Source of the DNA: Viola odorata
Lineage: Eukaryota > Streptophyta > Magnoliopsida > Malpighiales > Violaceae
Length of the DNA stretch: 64,000 bases
Direction of reading: 5' to 3'
Assembly: GCA_963691705.1 (NCBI GenBank)
Contig: OY829543.1
Span: 47,348,564 to 47,412,563, forward strand
The notes beneath the pieces were generated by a model. It did not search any database and was not told where the DNA came from. It saw nothing but the letters and a program-made list of their open reading frames with translations. This document shows, in pieces, positions 40,161 to 51,725 of this stretch; positions within the stretch are counted from its first letter, which is position 1; the number at the start of each line of letters is the position of its first letter. The translations under genes and the position numbers were made by a program.

Positions 40161-41789
40161 TGATCACATGTTTTTAGTATAGGTTTTTCCCCTTTATTTC
40201 AGCCTTTTCCAGGGCATGATACTTCTAATTTGCCCCATTTTCCCATCTTTTTGCAGATCGGTGCCTAAAGGAAGAAAAGAGCGAAAGCATGCGATTTTGG
40301 AAGGATTTCTAGACCTTTGAAGCATCGAGGCCTAGAACATCAGAATGTCATCGTGCCCTCGACGTTAACCAAACCAGTGAGCAGTCTCGTGCCCTTGACA
40401 TTTCCACAACAGATCAATGCCAAAAGCCAAAGAGAGGAATCTCTGAAGATTCTCACGGGATTCCAAGCGTTTCTAGAAGATGCCAGACGCTTCCAGAAGA
40501 TTTGAGAATATTCCCTGCCAAGGGCGTGTCCTCCCCATGCGTTGTCATCCTCTCATGCGCTGACACTCTCTCTCCTTAGCTGTATTTTATCCCTTAGCTA
40601 GTTTTTAGGCTATTTAAGCTTAGTTTAGGGTTTTTGGTAAAGGCGGCTGATCCTAGGACAAACTCTCACTTTACCTAAACTTTAGGGATTCTCTCTTCCT
40701 CTTTTTGAGCAACGTCGTCAGCTTGTAATGGGAGAAAGTATTGAATTCCTCACTGGTTTATTCTAATACATTTCTCTTTTATTTTCTTTAAGCTTGTTTA
40801 TGTTATTTCCCTTTCTTACTTGCTGTTTATATTTAATTATGAGTAGCTAAGTCCCATTCCTCTTAGTAAAGGGTGTTTCAAAGGTTGCAAGGCTTGGTTA
40901 AGAGGCTTAAACGTGCTTAATATATTCTCACTGTCATATTCGGTTGTTTATCATTTTCATGCCATGCTCACTTAGAAATGTTAAGGGCCTGATCAACTGT
41001 TAGTATTTCTGTGCGGGTACTGTCATCCTAATAGTGATAATGTCATCGTGAGGTTGTTAGGAGTAGTAGACACCTAGTGGGGACATCGCGAGAGGTCTTT
41101 CATCTAGGGGTAAATAGTCGTTTAGGGTTGTGTCGCGAGCTTGACACACTAGGACGTCACGCCCTAGATCTATCTTGCCTCAACTTCATGGGCGTTTTGA
41201 GTATTGCCTCCCCGCATTCGTGCCTGGGAGGACGGCGAAATGTCAAGGTCGCCTCACATGTGAAAACGGGGGGTGGCTTTTATTAAGAAGGCAAGTAGGG
41301 GATTTTTAGTGTGAACTTGGTCCCTATAGTAGGTTTGTGCTTGAGTTTGGAATATTTCTGCGCCGATGATTAACCGATCCGAAATGCAACCCGAGAACGC
41401 CTTTTGCTAAGATCTCTTCCCATCAGATTAATATCTCCTTTATAGTTTTTCTTGTTATCTTGCCCTCGAACTGCTTTTAGTTATCTTGCCCTTAATTGTT
41501 ATTTCCTTTCATGCCCTTGATTTCTTACTACTCTTGTGTTGTGATTTGTGTCTATAATTATTTGTCTTGTTAGCTGCCACATCTGCGTTGATTAATTCTA
41601 CTGATCAACATAAACCCCTCCCCCCCACCCCAGTGTTACTTTTAAGTTTGGCTGCAATTACTCTTTGTCATACATTGAAGTTGTTTATTATTCCTTCAAT
41701 CTCTGTGGTTCGACCCTGTCTTGCCCTTTACACATTTTATTTGTGCATTTAGGCATCAGAAAAATATTATTATATTTGAGTGACGATCA
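40161..41789 (+). repeat. 3' LTR of element C (1629 bp)
   Basis: Begins TGATCACATG after a purine tract and ends gagtgacgatca. It is the same family as the solo LTR at 2361-4011 and similar in layout to the LTRs of A and X. A C-tract lies at about 41617-41633, where A has 37 bases. The left boundary could be 40157 instead. Confidence 0.75.
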
Positions 41790-42167
41790 TTCTCTTACGA
41801 AGGAAAGCAGGGGACCTAAGCGTACCTAGTCCCTATAGCATATCTATGAACTAGGAGTAGAACATCTTTGCACCAATGACCGACTAACCGAAATGCAACC
41901 GGAGATAGACCTTTGCTAGGAACATTTTCTCATCGATTTCATATCTTTAATTATTTTGCTTTATTCTGTTTTATTTAGTCTAGTAATAGTTGATCAAACA
42001 ATCTCTCAAAACCCCCCACTGGTACTGTTTCAGTTGTTTGTCCGCATCATACACTGAAGTAAGCGTCTGCCCTTGTCCTAAGTTCGACCATGTTACCACT
42101 ATATGCAATCTTTATTGTGCATTAGGCAACAAGTTTTATTGTTATTTTTTGACGGCTTCAACAACCG
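41790..42167 (+). mobile_element. LTR 3'-end fragment (Athila-like)
   Basis: Aligns with about 700-1130 of the A LTR: cttacgaagg, a block like cctagtccctatagc, gcaaccggagatag, a short C run before ctggtact, and tttattgtgcat. It lacks the terminal gacgatca and any primer site. No gene. Confidence 0.55.
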
Positions 42168-42178
42168 GTCAAACTTGA

Positions 42179-43548
42179 ATGGAGTTTATTGAGGCATTCC
42201 CTTACCACATCAAATACAAACAAGGTAAGGAGAACATTGTGGTCGATGCATTGTCTCGGAAGTATGTACTAATCTCTACTCTTAATGCTAAATTACTTAG
42301 ATTTTCGCACATTATTGATCTCTATGTTAATGATTCTGACTTTGGTGAGATTTATAATACTTGTGTGTCTAGTGCCGAGTCTAAGTTTTACAAGCATGAA
42401 GATTATTTATTTAAAAGAAAACGCTTGTGCATTCCTCATTGTTCTTTGCGTCACTTGCACAGCGTCACTTGCTTGTGCATGAGTCACATAGTGGCGGTTT
42501 GATAGGCCACTTTGGTGTGAATAAAACTTTGGATGTACTTAAGGATCATTTTTATTGGCCTCACATGAAGCAAGATGTTGTCTGCATTGTCGCTCGGTGC
42601 ATTGTGTGTCGTAAGGCCAAATCTAGAGTTTCGAACCATGACGAGTACATGCCATTGTCGGTTCCTTCTCACCCTTGGACCGATATTTCTATGGACTTTG
42701 TAATTGGGTTGCCTCAGTCCAAGAGGGGAAAGGATTCAATTTTTGTAGTTGTCGATCGGTTTTCTAAGATGGCGCATTTTATTACTTGTGCAAACACCGA
42801 TGATGCAACTAATATTGCTAACTTGTTCTTTAATGATATTGTGAGTTTGCATGGAATTTCTTCTAGCATTGTCAGTGATAGAGATGGTAAGTTTCTTAGC
42901 TACTTTTGGAAGGTTTTGTGGAGGAAACTTGGAACTAATTTTTTTGTTTTCTACATCTTGTCACCCACAAATCAATGGACGAACGGAAGTAGTTAATAGG
43001 ACTCTTGTTTCCTTATTGCGTACTTTGGTGCGAAAGTATGTTTCTACTTGGGAAGAATGTCTTCTATTTTTGAGTTTGCTTATAATCCCTCCATTCATTC
43101 TACTACGCATTATTCACCTTTTGAAACTATTTATGGCTTTAATCCTTTAACTCTTTTGGATTTATCACTTTTGCCTTTAAGTGAGTTGTCTAGTGTAGAT
43201 GGCGCCAAGAAGGCCGAGATGGTGACGAAAATACATGAGAAAGCCAAGCGCAATGAGAGGATAAACACTAAGTTAGCGTTTAAGAGGAATCAAGGAAGGA
43301 CTCTTGTGTCCTTCAATATGGGCGATTGGGTTTGGTTGCACTTAGGATGCGAGCGCTTCCTAAGCCAACGCCGAGGCAAGATGGTTCCTAGAGGCGATGG
43401 ACCATTCCAAGTCATTGCCAAGATCAACGATAATGCCTATAAACTTGACTTGCCTAGTGAGTATGGTTGGGTTAGTGCTACCTTTAATGTTACTGACTTA
43501 ACTTTGTTTGATGTAGACGATGATGATTCGAGGACGAATCATTCCTAA
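42179..43548 (+). pseudogene. RNase H end-integrase fragment of another Ty3/gypsy element
   Basis: Starts in the end of RNase H (NIVVDALSRKYVLI). It continues in the zinc region ([28 protein letters not shown]) and the integrase core ([27 protein letters not shown]) and ends with GDGPFQVIAKINDNAYKLDLP. At least two frameshifts (about 42460 and 42950) split it. The sequence is unlike B, D and E and looks closer to chromovirus-type pols, but no chromodomain is present after the integrase. RT and gag are missing. Dead fragment. Confidence 0.78.
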
Positions 43549-45027
43549 GAGGGAGAGAATGATGTGAATTGAGGTTCATCGCACACATCAACCGTGCCAT
43601 TGCCACCAATGGGCCCGATGACTCGAGCCAAAGGCAAGAAGATTCAAAGAGCTTAAGAGCGAGACGCTGATCAAAGAGGCCGTCTTGAGGGAGAAAGCAC
43701 CAAGGCTTGTGAAGGTGCTAACCTCACTTGGCGAACAAAGCAACACCAATCTGAGCACCTAGGCTCACGGCAAAGGTGTTTGTACCAACATGGACTTTTT
43801 GAAACTTTTTCCCATGCAAGATGAAGATTAGCTCAAGCGGAGCTTACGGTTGCGCATCGTTGCACATGTCCGAACCACACACGGACTCGGGCGCGAGCCT
43901 TGACGCATACGCGCATTGGCCGCGATATGAGCATGGAGCACCTTGGCTTGGCCCACACCATGGGCCAAGTTGGATTCCTATCTTTGTTAGAACTTGTATT
44001 TATTTATTTAATTAAATCTTGTATTATTATTATTTAGTTAGAATTCCTAGTTCTAGTCTAAATAGGTTTAGTCATTTATTATATATAGCCTTATGGCTTG
44101 TCTGGTAAACTTACCATTATTTTTTAGATTTTTATCATGAGAGAGTTTCTTCTATTTGTTCATGCATGAGCCTTGATTAATTAAAAGTCCAAAAACTTTT
44201 AATTCATTAAATAAAACTCAAAATTCTAATTCTATCAATTCGTTCATCTAGGAAGAAATTCACTTAGTTGAATATAGGTCTAGTTGTATATTGACAACCT
44301 CATTTGAAATCGACTACGTTAAACAACTTGAGCTTGTTTGGTTTAGGTAATAGTATTTATCTAAGTAGCGATAGATAAACTCTAAAAGAGAGAGCGTAAC
44401 ATATGACCTTCCGTTTTTTATTTTACTTTTTCATGTAATATAACCTTCCATTAGGCAGTCCAGTTAGGCTCGTTTGTACGTTAACTAGTAAAAATAAAAA
44501 ATAAAAGTTAATTCTTTCCTAACAAATATATTAATGAAGACCCTTAACTAGTTCATATGCCCGTGTTGTCTATATAACTTTTTCCTACTTCTTTAATTAC
44601 TCAAATGATTGGTTGTGTTACAATATGATATATACATATATTGAGTTTTACTAACCTACTTATTTCACGAATAAATTAGCATTACTTCGGTAATTAAACG
44701 CTGAGTTTGGGAACCACGGACATGTTCTGAGAAAGTTCTCCGCACAATTCCCAACCCACGTTCTGCTCTATTTTATCTTCTGACCATCAATTGAACACAA
44801 TTATATGTGGAAAAGCGACATGGAACTAATTATTTATTCAAGATCACTTAAAACCAAGCAACAAAATATTATTCAAGATCACTCAAAACCAACACGGTGA
44901 AAGGTGTGGATTGATTATTGTTACAACAGTTATACGAAATGATATAAGATAGATATAATGTAGTCCAACAAAGGCCTGCAACATTTTATTTAATTAGTAG
45001 ATATTTCCATAATCTTGCAATTAGATT
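43549..45027. other. Non-coding region between pol fragment and germin-like gene
   Basis: The first ~600 bp probably continues the element's 3' end and LTR: cgatgactcgagc-like text near 43615 and a TATA-like ttattatatatagcc near 44075-44090. The rest is AT-rich, with a short duplicated stretch (attcaagatcac near 44837 and 44872). No gene. A poly(A) signal for the germin-like gene lies at 44985-44990 (minus). Confidence 0.45.
44985..44990 (-). terminator. Poly(A) signal of germin-like gene
   Basis: AATAAA on the minus strand, 38 bases after the stop codon. Confidence 0.5.
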
Positions 45028-45929
45028 CTAATTGTTTGCCCACCAGAATTGCTTTTGTAGATGCTTCACCACATCCTCGTCCAGCTTGAAGGCCTTGGCC
45101 AGCACATCAGGATTGATGGCAGGATTTGACCCAAATACTGCATTCGCAACAGTAATCACACCAGGATTCTGGCTGCTTAAACCAGCAAAGGCAACAGCAT
45201 TGCTAGTTCCCACATTGAATTGGAAGTGGATTAGCCCAACGGGGAAAACAAAAGCATCTCCTGGGTACAAGACCTTTGAAATGAGGCGATTCTCAGGGTT
45301 CGATGTCACGAATCCTACGTACAGAGTCCCCTCCTGGACGAACAGGATTTCTGTGGCGCGCGGGTGGGTGTGTGGTGGGTTTGTGCCGTACGGGGAATAG
45401 TCGATGCGGACCATGGAAATGCCAAGAGTGTTAAGTCCTGGGATTTGGACAACATTAACAGGGGTGACAACTGAGTCAACAGGGTTTGTTGTGTTCTTCG
45501 GAACGTTCAGTCCTGAGAAGGAGAAATCATTTGCCATCGCAAGCTTGGGTCCTTGCAGAATTTCCCATTCACCAACACTGTCCGCACAAAAAATAAATAT
45601 ATAAAACATATTAACGACACGTGTTCTGAAGCTCACTGCGTTGCCTAATCAAGAAATAAAGTACTCTCAGGGAATGATTTTCACAAAACGATTAACTGCA
45701 AGAGTTACGATTTTGATTCTTTCAAGCTCTATACTTATGCATCACAAATTAATGTTAAAAAAATTAAAATAGAAAAGGAAATATATATAGATTAAGGGCA
45801 CATACCACCAGTTTTGGTGTCATTAAGGGCTACACAAAAGTCCTGAACAGGATCAGGATCAGAGGCTGAGATTAATGCTGCAGATGTTGCAAGAACTACA
45901 AAAGCTACAAGGAAGTAAGCTCCTTTCAT
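45028..45929 (-). pseudogene. Germin-like protein gene, two exons, one-base deletion
   Basis: Exon 1 45929-45806 encodes a signal peptide (MKGAYFLVAFVVLATSAALI) and DFCVALNDTKTG. The intron is 45578-45805 (GTATGT..GGACAG). Exon 2 45577-45028 starts [11 protein letters not shown] and ends WWANN-stop. Germin box 1 ([15 protein letters not shown]) and box 2 ([14 protein letters not shown]) hold the three His and one Glu that bind manganese in cupins. Two Cys (FCVAL, FCKDP) form the usual disulphide. Length is about 224 residues, normal for the family, and the likely location is the cell wall. Near 45544 one A/T is missing from the KDPK codons (minus CCAAGCTT where the frame needs CCAAAGCTT), shifting everything after residue ~52. 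Either a pseudogene or an assembly error. Subfamily 1-like by its N-terminus. Confidence 0.85.
45578..45805 (-). other. Intron of germin-like gene
   Basis: 228 bp, GTATGT donor and TGCGGACAG acceptor, phase 1. Germin-like genes commonly have one intron here. Confidence 0.75.
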
Positions 45930-45967
45930 TTCGTTATATGATATCCCGACCATTGAAATTACACTTG

Positions 45968-45975
45968 TATTTATA
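45968..45975 (-). promoter_or_regulatory. TATA box of germin-like gene
   Basis: Minus strand TATAAATA, 39-46 bases upstream of the ATG, implying a very short 5' UTR. Confidence 0.6.
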
Positions 45976-46820
45976 GTTAGTGATCATTGAACTGGTCTAT
46001 TTTCTTTTCTTAATTAATTAATTTTATGGAAGCTCTGAAGTACCCCCTCTGGACTTGAAAGGGTGTCGCTGTGGCACAGTGGCAGGCTGCAATGCCATTT
46101 TTTAGTTTTTTTTTTTTTTTTTTTTCAAATCGAACTTTGATTTTTTGTCCAATAATTAGTTAATCTATTCTTTAATAGTACAAAAAATATGGGATCGAAA
46201 AGGCAAAAAAATGTGGACCCGAAGAAGTAAAATGACAATCATTATGAACAGTAAGAATCCGTAGAAAAGTGACAGTTAATAAAATCCGGAGAGAGTATTT
46301 TTCTAAGCCAATTTTTCTAAATCTATATTTTTCAAACTTTGGTTTGATATGAACTTTGTCATTTTCCCAAGTCAACCAAGTTACTGAAGATATATTGCCA
46401 AAACAATCCAAGAATTACACTTAAAATAAAAATATGATTGTCTCATCTTCATCTAGAGGTGTGCATGTTTTATTATTCTTTTTCTTTTTTCATGTGCAAG
46501 TGTACTCTTTCTGTTAAAAAGATTAAGTTGTATTTATTTTCTAAGTGTGAATTTAAGATCTGAATTAAAATTGGTTAAAAAAAATTTCTAGCCGAATTTA
46601 AAACTAAAGTGGCTGCTCATCAAATAAAACAAAGTTACAGGAGTTTGATTTTGACCATGCAACAACTCAAACCTGCTCAACAAGAAAATAAAATGGTCAG
46701 GTGAGTCGAATCGGAGCAAAAGTCTTGTTTTACTGCTTCTTGACATAGCTGCAGCTGAGGGCCCGTTTACCTGGAAGAATTTTCAATTTAAAAATTTGCT
46801 ATTTATTTTCATTCTAAAAA

Positions 46821-46950
46821 CTGGAAAACGCGTTTACTTCGCGTTTGTTTCCTGATCAGAAAAACTGGAGAGCGTGTTTACTTCACACTGAATGTAAGAA
46901 TTTCCTGATCTGAAAACTGGAAAACGTGTTTACTTTGCGAGTTTTCATTT
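46821..46950 (+). repeat. Three imperfect ~48-bp repeats
   Basis: Units starting ctggaaaacgcgtttacttc at 46821, 46865 (ctggagagcgtgtttac) and 46917 (ctggaaaacgtgtttac). A gggcccgtttacctgg stretch lies just upstream (46758). It may be the residue of a MITE, but no matching inverted end was found. Confidence 0.5.
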
Positions 46951-47561
46951 TTTCTGAAAAAACGAAAATATTTGTAATGAAAAGAAGAAATCATTTGAAA
47001 ATTTAATAGTCATTTTAAAAAGGGAAAACTTATTAAATATAACAACAATCTTCTAATATTGCATTTAAATGTTGTAATTCATATTTCTACGTGAAAATAA
47101 AAGCAATATACTAATATAGTAATTAATTACATATATCCACGAGCATTGCCATGTTTCCTTCAATAATTGTCCCCACAATCATGCACCATAATTATTAGTA
47201 GTAGCATTGTATCTCCTAATTTTTTAATTTGTTTGTCCCCATTTGTTGCCCTGTATAACCACGGGTATTGAAACAATTTCCTTCAGAAATAGTCCCCTCA
47301 ATCATGCATTTTCATTATTACTACTAGTATAAGGAATAAATTTTATTATTTTAGTCACTTAAAATAATCCTAATTGTCAGCTTTGTGCACCCACAAATCC
47401 CTAACGTAAAAATTTTTGTTCGATCAGATTTAATATTAAACAATTCAATTTAAATTTTTGAAAATCAGAAATCTTTTAACTAATTAATTAAATACTAAAT
47501 ATAAATAAATAATTCTTATAATGAATTATAATTCAGAAATCTTTTAATTAATTAATTAAAT

Positions 47562-47849
47562 ACTAAATATAAATAATTAATTAATTAATGTATTATCATA
47601 ATTAATTAACTAACAAACAGACAATGAAATTGGCCATTCATTCCAACCCACTAAAAATCCATATCATTCTTCCTAGGAAGTTCTAGCCATTCATTATACG
47701 AATCCAACATTTGAAAACTGATGCATGGTTGAATCGACATCATTAGTAATACACATTTGGCAAGGGTTCTGTCATCAGTCCTAGAGAACATACACTAAAT
47801 ATAAATAAATAATTAATTAATGTATTATCATAATTAATTAACTAACAAA
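47562..47849 (+). repeat. 56-bp direct repeat pair
   Basis: actaaatataaat ... attaactaacaaa at 47562-47617 and 47794-47849, nearly identical apart from small internal length differences, separated by about 176 bp. A shorter third piece lies near 47488. Confidence 0.6.
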
Positions 47850-47881
47850 AGTTTTTCAACTTGGCAATTTTAGTTCCTACC

Positions 47882-48314
47882 TGATAATCTGGTATACGGG
47901 GTGGGGGTTCTTCTGTAATTGCGTTGGGTAGGGTGGATCTGCTTGCGTCGAGGTACCTGAAAAAGCACCGAAGGGGGCCTCCGGTGTAGAGGCTCCGACG
48001 GTCAAGTTAGCACGGGGGTAGTGCGAGTAATGAAGGACTTTAGTGAGTAGTGCAGTGTTTCGCTTACCTCCCGTGAGCGGGGGATGGCGAGGGGGGGGGG
48101 GGGGGGGGGGGGGTATTTATAGGCTTTTCTCTCTTAAGTCGGCGGGACACGTGTTGTCAAGGAACTGAGTCCGCTAGCGGGACATGTGTCGTGCCTAGAC
48201 GCATCGGATGTCCGTTAGGCCCTAAGTTGACCGTTGGCCCCGAGAAACGTACCGGACCGGCTATGAGAGGGAGAAAAGTCTATAATGCCCCTGAAGTCTG
48301 GTTATGTATTATCA
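47882..48314 (-). repeat. LTR of element F (433 bp, reverse)
   Basis: Bounded by TGATAATCTGG and GTATTATCA. The stretch at 47950-48000 (gcaccg-aaggggg-cctccggtgtagag) is the reverse complement of the D LTR R/U5 region. A G run of about 23 lies at 48091-48113. The right boundary is fixed by the block shared with D. Confidence 0.78.
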
Positions 48315-48327
48315 TGCATGAACGACG

Positions 48328-48352
48328 ACGAGCCCGAGTGTTTACCAAGGGC
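48328..48352 (-). other. Conserved block before the LTR (F)
   Basis: The minus strand carries the same 25 bases as 35688-35712 in D, 13 bases from the LTR. Confidence 0.65.
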
Positions 48353-48896
48353 TTGGTCTGATATCTACCCGTGGCTTCTCAGGGTCGTTGGGGCTATCTG
48401 CCGTTGGGAGCGATTGGAGTATGCCGTTCTGTTGGGGAGTTGTCTCCCGATTGCGGGTGGGACCAGCGGCCTAACCGATCGTTTGTCTTTCAAGGGGAAA
48501 TGAGTTGTGAAGTTTTCGGGCCGTTGGTCCTTTTGGGCCGACTGTTGGTAACGTCATGTCTCATTAAGTGCGTGGCAGGGGTAATGATGGTGGGATGCGC
48601 GTGCGTGCTTGCGTGGCGCCCGATCATTTCTTCTTGGTTGGATCAAGTTTGAAATTTGAGGAGGGACGTTTGGGCTGGTCGAGGCGTCCTGTCCTTTCGT
48701 GAGAGGAAAGTTGTTTCCCCTTCCACGTGTCATTTATTATTTGCGCGGTGCCCTATACAGTGCGCCGCTCTCCTTTCTTTTCAGGGAATTACGAAGCCTG
48801 CAACTTCCAAAGAAAAGAAAGGAAAACAGAGACTCTCTTCTTCTTCTTCCTTGCTCCTTCTCGATTTCGTGTCCCCTTCTTTCTTATTTTTATTTC

Positions 48897-51336
48897 ATGG
48901 CGGCGCCCGTTGCTTCTTCTACCGACGTGGACAGGCCTATGTCCGTTGTTGAGGCCAAGATTGCCGCCACCGAATCGGTGATAACCGATCGGGTTGAGTT
49001 AGATGCCGAGTTGATAAAGTGCAACGGGATCATGACGGACAAATACACGGCTAGGGTTCCTGGGCCGGAAGTTAGATTGAGCTCTAATTTCGTCGGGAGT
49101 GACCGGGTGCTCTATACGAAGATTTTTAAGTATAGGTTCCGTCTTCCTGTTCATTCGCTGGTTCGCGCAATGTTGACCGAGTTTGATTTGAACCCGGCGC
49201 AGATCCCTCCGAACTCTTGGGCCGGTATCTATGCGTTTATCCAAGCGTGCGTCACCAACGATATCTCGCAGCCTACCCTTGGGCTTTTGAGGTATTTCTT
49301 TCAATTGGCCATCCGAAAGGGTTGGATTTCCATTTTCCCACGGAAGTCCGATCCTTCGGTTAAGTCTTTTACCATGCATTTCCAGAAGTTCGACTCGTCG
49401 ATTAAGAACTGGGCGAATTGCTTCTTTGTTCTTGAGATGCCCGAATCCCCTTTCGTTTGGAGGTCGGGTTTTAATCGGCACGTTACTGATGCCCGATGGG
49501 TCAAGCCTCAGCCGGGCGAGCTAACGCTTGAAGAGGCGGCTGCTGTTGAGAAGCTTTTAGTCGCTATGAAGCAGCCGTTTAATACACGGCTATATGCCAT
49601 CTGGAGGCCGATAGAGCTGTGTGGTATTGGTAAGTTTTGCCTTCGTGATTTCCTTATTTTGTTTACCCGATGGGGTGCTTTATTGTGGTGGAATGGCCGT
49701 GATTGTTTTTGCAGAGGCGAGGGACGACGATGAGGACGATAAGGAGTCCTCGGCACCTAATAGCGAAAAGGGGCCTTCGGTGTCGGCTGAGCGGGAGGAG
49801 AGCCCTGAGGTTTCCCTTCGGAGGCGGAAGAGGGTTACCGGGGAGGCCTCTTCGCATCAAAAGGATGAGCCCCTCGCCAATAAGAGGCCTAGGTCTGCCC
49901 GAAAAGGGGTAGTTGCTGTCGTTATCGAATCAGTCACTCCTCCTTCGCGGAGTTTGGCCGAGGATGTTAGTCACAGCGTTTTTGATCAGCAGGAGGGGTT
50001 TACTAGTGAGAGGGTACCGGTGGTGGAGGATGTTGGGCCGCCGCTGTCGGATTTCACCATGATTTCTGCTACTCCTCTTAGGTTCTGCCCTTCCCAGCCA
50101 TCGGTTACTACTTTGCCTTTGAAGACTCCGAAATCTTCCTCTGTTGTGGCCGATAGTGTCACCCGTTTGCTTGCGAAGAAACAGAAGAAGAAGGAGAAGG
50201 GTCTTTCGCCTGCAACTGCGGAGGTTTTGGGGGTGTCTGCCGAAGGGAGAGGGGAGCTTAATCCTATCGTCCTTGGGGTGGACGATGGCCAAGTCTCGGA
50301 CATTCTCGCGAATACGGATGTGGGGCCAGACCTGCAGGGTAATCCTTTCGATGTTTCATCCCCTGATCCTCTGGCTGGTAGTGGGTCCGGTGCCTGTTGG
50401 CCTTCTCCGAACGCTCCTTTATCAGGTGGGGGTGGCGGTACTTGTTCCCTTAGTGACTCTGCTTCGGTGCCTCTGCGCCTTCACTATACGCCTGCGCCGC
50501 CTCTTGCCGAGATCGCTCTACCGGACGGGTATTTGCAGGGTGCGCAGCCGTTGAATACTGAGGTTCATCTCTCCACTATGGGGCCCGGTGGACCTGTTAC
50601 TCATGTTTTGGATGTGAGGGGTATGGCGCAGCAAGGTCTTCCTGCGTTGGGGGTGGCTGATCCTTGCGCTAGGGATCTTCCCCTATCGATCTTTTTCGGG
50701 GAGATGGTCGGTCTGGATTATGAGAGGGACCAATTTGGCCAAATGACCTTGGGACGTCAGCACGCTGAGGCCCAGGCCAGTTTATTTTCTGCCTTCTGCC
50801 AACTCCGCTATCTGCAGGAGAATACATCCGGTAGGATTCGGTCCTTGATGGACGATCTTGGGAAAGAGAGGCGGGATCATGCAAGTATCCGGGCCACCTG
50901 TGATCGGATTGAGGAGGACCTTGGAGTTCTCCGAGCGGAGGTGGATGGTGCCAAGGCGAAAGCAGCCGAGCTTTCGGGTGTCCATGAGCAGTTGGTTGAG
51001 GTGAAGGGGCGCTGTGAGGGCCTTGTGCAAGAGAATGAGAGGCTTCAACGGGAGTTGGCTTTGGAGAAAGAGCGGGATGGGGGGCTTCGGTCGAAGCTGG
51101 ACGTTGTTCCTTCGAGGATGGTTGCTCTTCGAGACGAGGTCGTTGATGCCATGCTGACGGCCTTTTCTGATTGTTATGACGGCCCTGATTTTGAGCTGAC
51201 TAAGGTGTCTGATCGAGCTGATATTCTCATCGTAGCCATAGACGTTGGGCAACCTGGTGTCGTTGGTGGGTCTGATCAGCCTCCCTTGCCCCATGGTGGG
51301 TCGCCCGTTCAGCCTCCCCTACCAACCGGTTCTTAG
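48897..51336 (+). CDS. Transposase_28-like coiled-coil gene carried by element F
   Basis: Exon 1 48897-49629 (ATG: MAAPVASSTDVDRPMSVVEA), intron 49630-49714 (GTAAGT..TTTTTGCAG, phase 1), exon 2 49715-51336. It gives 784 residues with no stop. Residues about 60-190 carry YRFRLPVHSLVRAML, NPAQIPPNSWAGIYAFIQAC and LLRYFFQL, the pattern of the plant 'putative gypsy type transposon' family. The middle is acidic then basic (RRRKRVTG, KRPRSARKG: likely nuclear signals). A second conserved stretch is LSIFFGEMVGLDYERDQF. A coiled coil spans about residues 600-720. It is the best-preserved member of the D antisense gene family and the only one intact. In-frame codons extend upstream to 48699, but MAAPV fits the paralogues. 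Function unknown. Confidence 0.75.
49630..49714 (+). other. Predicted intron of the F gene
   Basis: 85 bp, GTAAGT donor and TTGTTTTTGCAG acceptor, phase 1. Same position and phase as 32233-32299 in D. Confidence 0.7.
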
Positions 51337-51635
51337 CTTTCTTTTGTAGCCTTTGTGATTTTCTGTTTTGTCTGAACATCGTTCGATTTTTCCTCGGTTG
51401 TAATAATGACTCTGTTTTCTTTTACTTGCCTTCCCGTTCTAATGTGAAATGCTGTGGTAATTTTGCCAAGTTTGTGCTGATTGTTCCATTGGTCTGAGCC
51501 TTTCGCGCTTAGGCCAGCTATGCCTGAAGGTTCGGCGAGCATCGGGGTTACCCACCGGTCATCCCCGATGGTTGATCCTTTGGGCGTTAGGGGTATTACC
51601 GTTGGGTCCGTTTTTTGAGGTGGTGCTTGTGTGTT

Positions 51636-51642
51636 TATAAAT
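51636..51642 (+). promoter_or_regulatory. TATA box of F helical ORF 1
   Basis: TATAAAT, 84 bases before ATG 51726. Confidence 0.5.
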
Positions 51643-51725
51643 GGGTTTTTTCCTCCCTTCTCTCTTAGTTGCCTCCCTTTTTGCTCCTTGTTGTTTTGCT
51701 TTGTTTTTCCTTTTCTCCGGTGATC

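Larger units (their letters stand above)
45976..47881. other. AT-rich intergenic region with short repeats
   Basis: No gene seen. It contains a T run at about 46108-46126, imperfect repeats at 46821-46950, and a 56-bp direct repeat (47562-47617 and 47794-47849). F inserted at its right edge. Confidence 0.6.

Noticed and set aside
41077..41286. Short frame shared with 2874-3071 on the other strand
   Set aside because: The similarity is that of the LTR DNA itself; stops and indels show it is not protein-coding.
46740..46960. hAT-type MITE starting at gggcccgtttacctgg
   Set aside because: No matching inverted end or target duplication found within the next kilobase.
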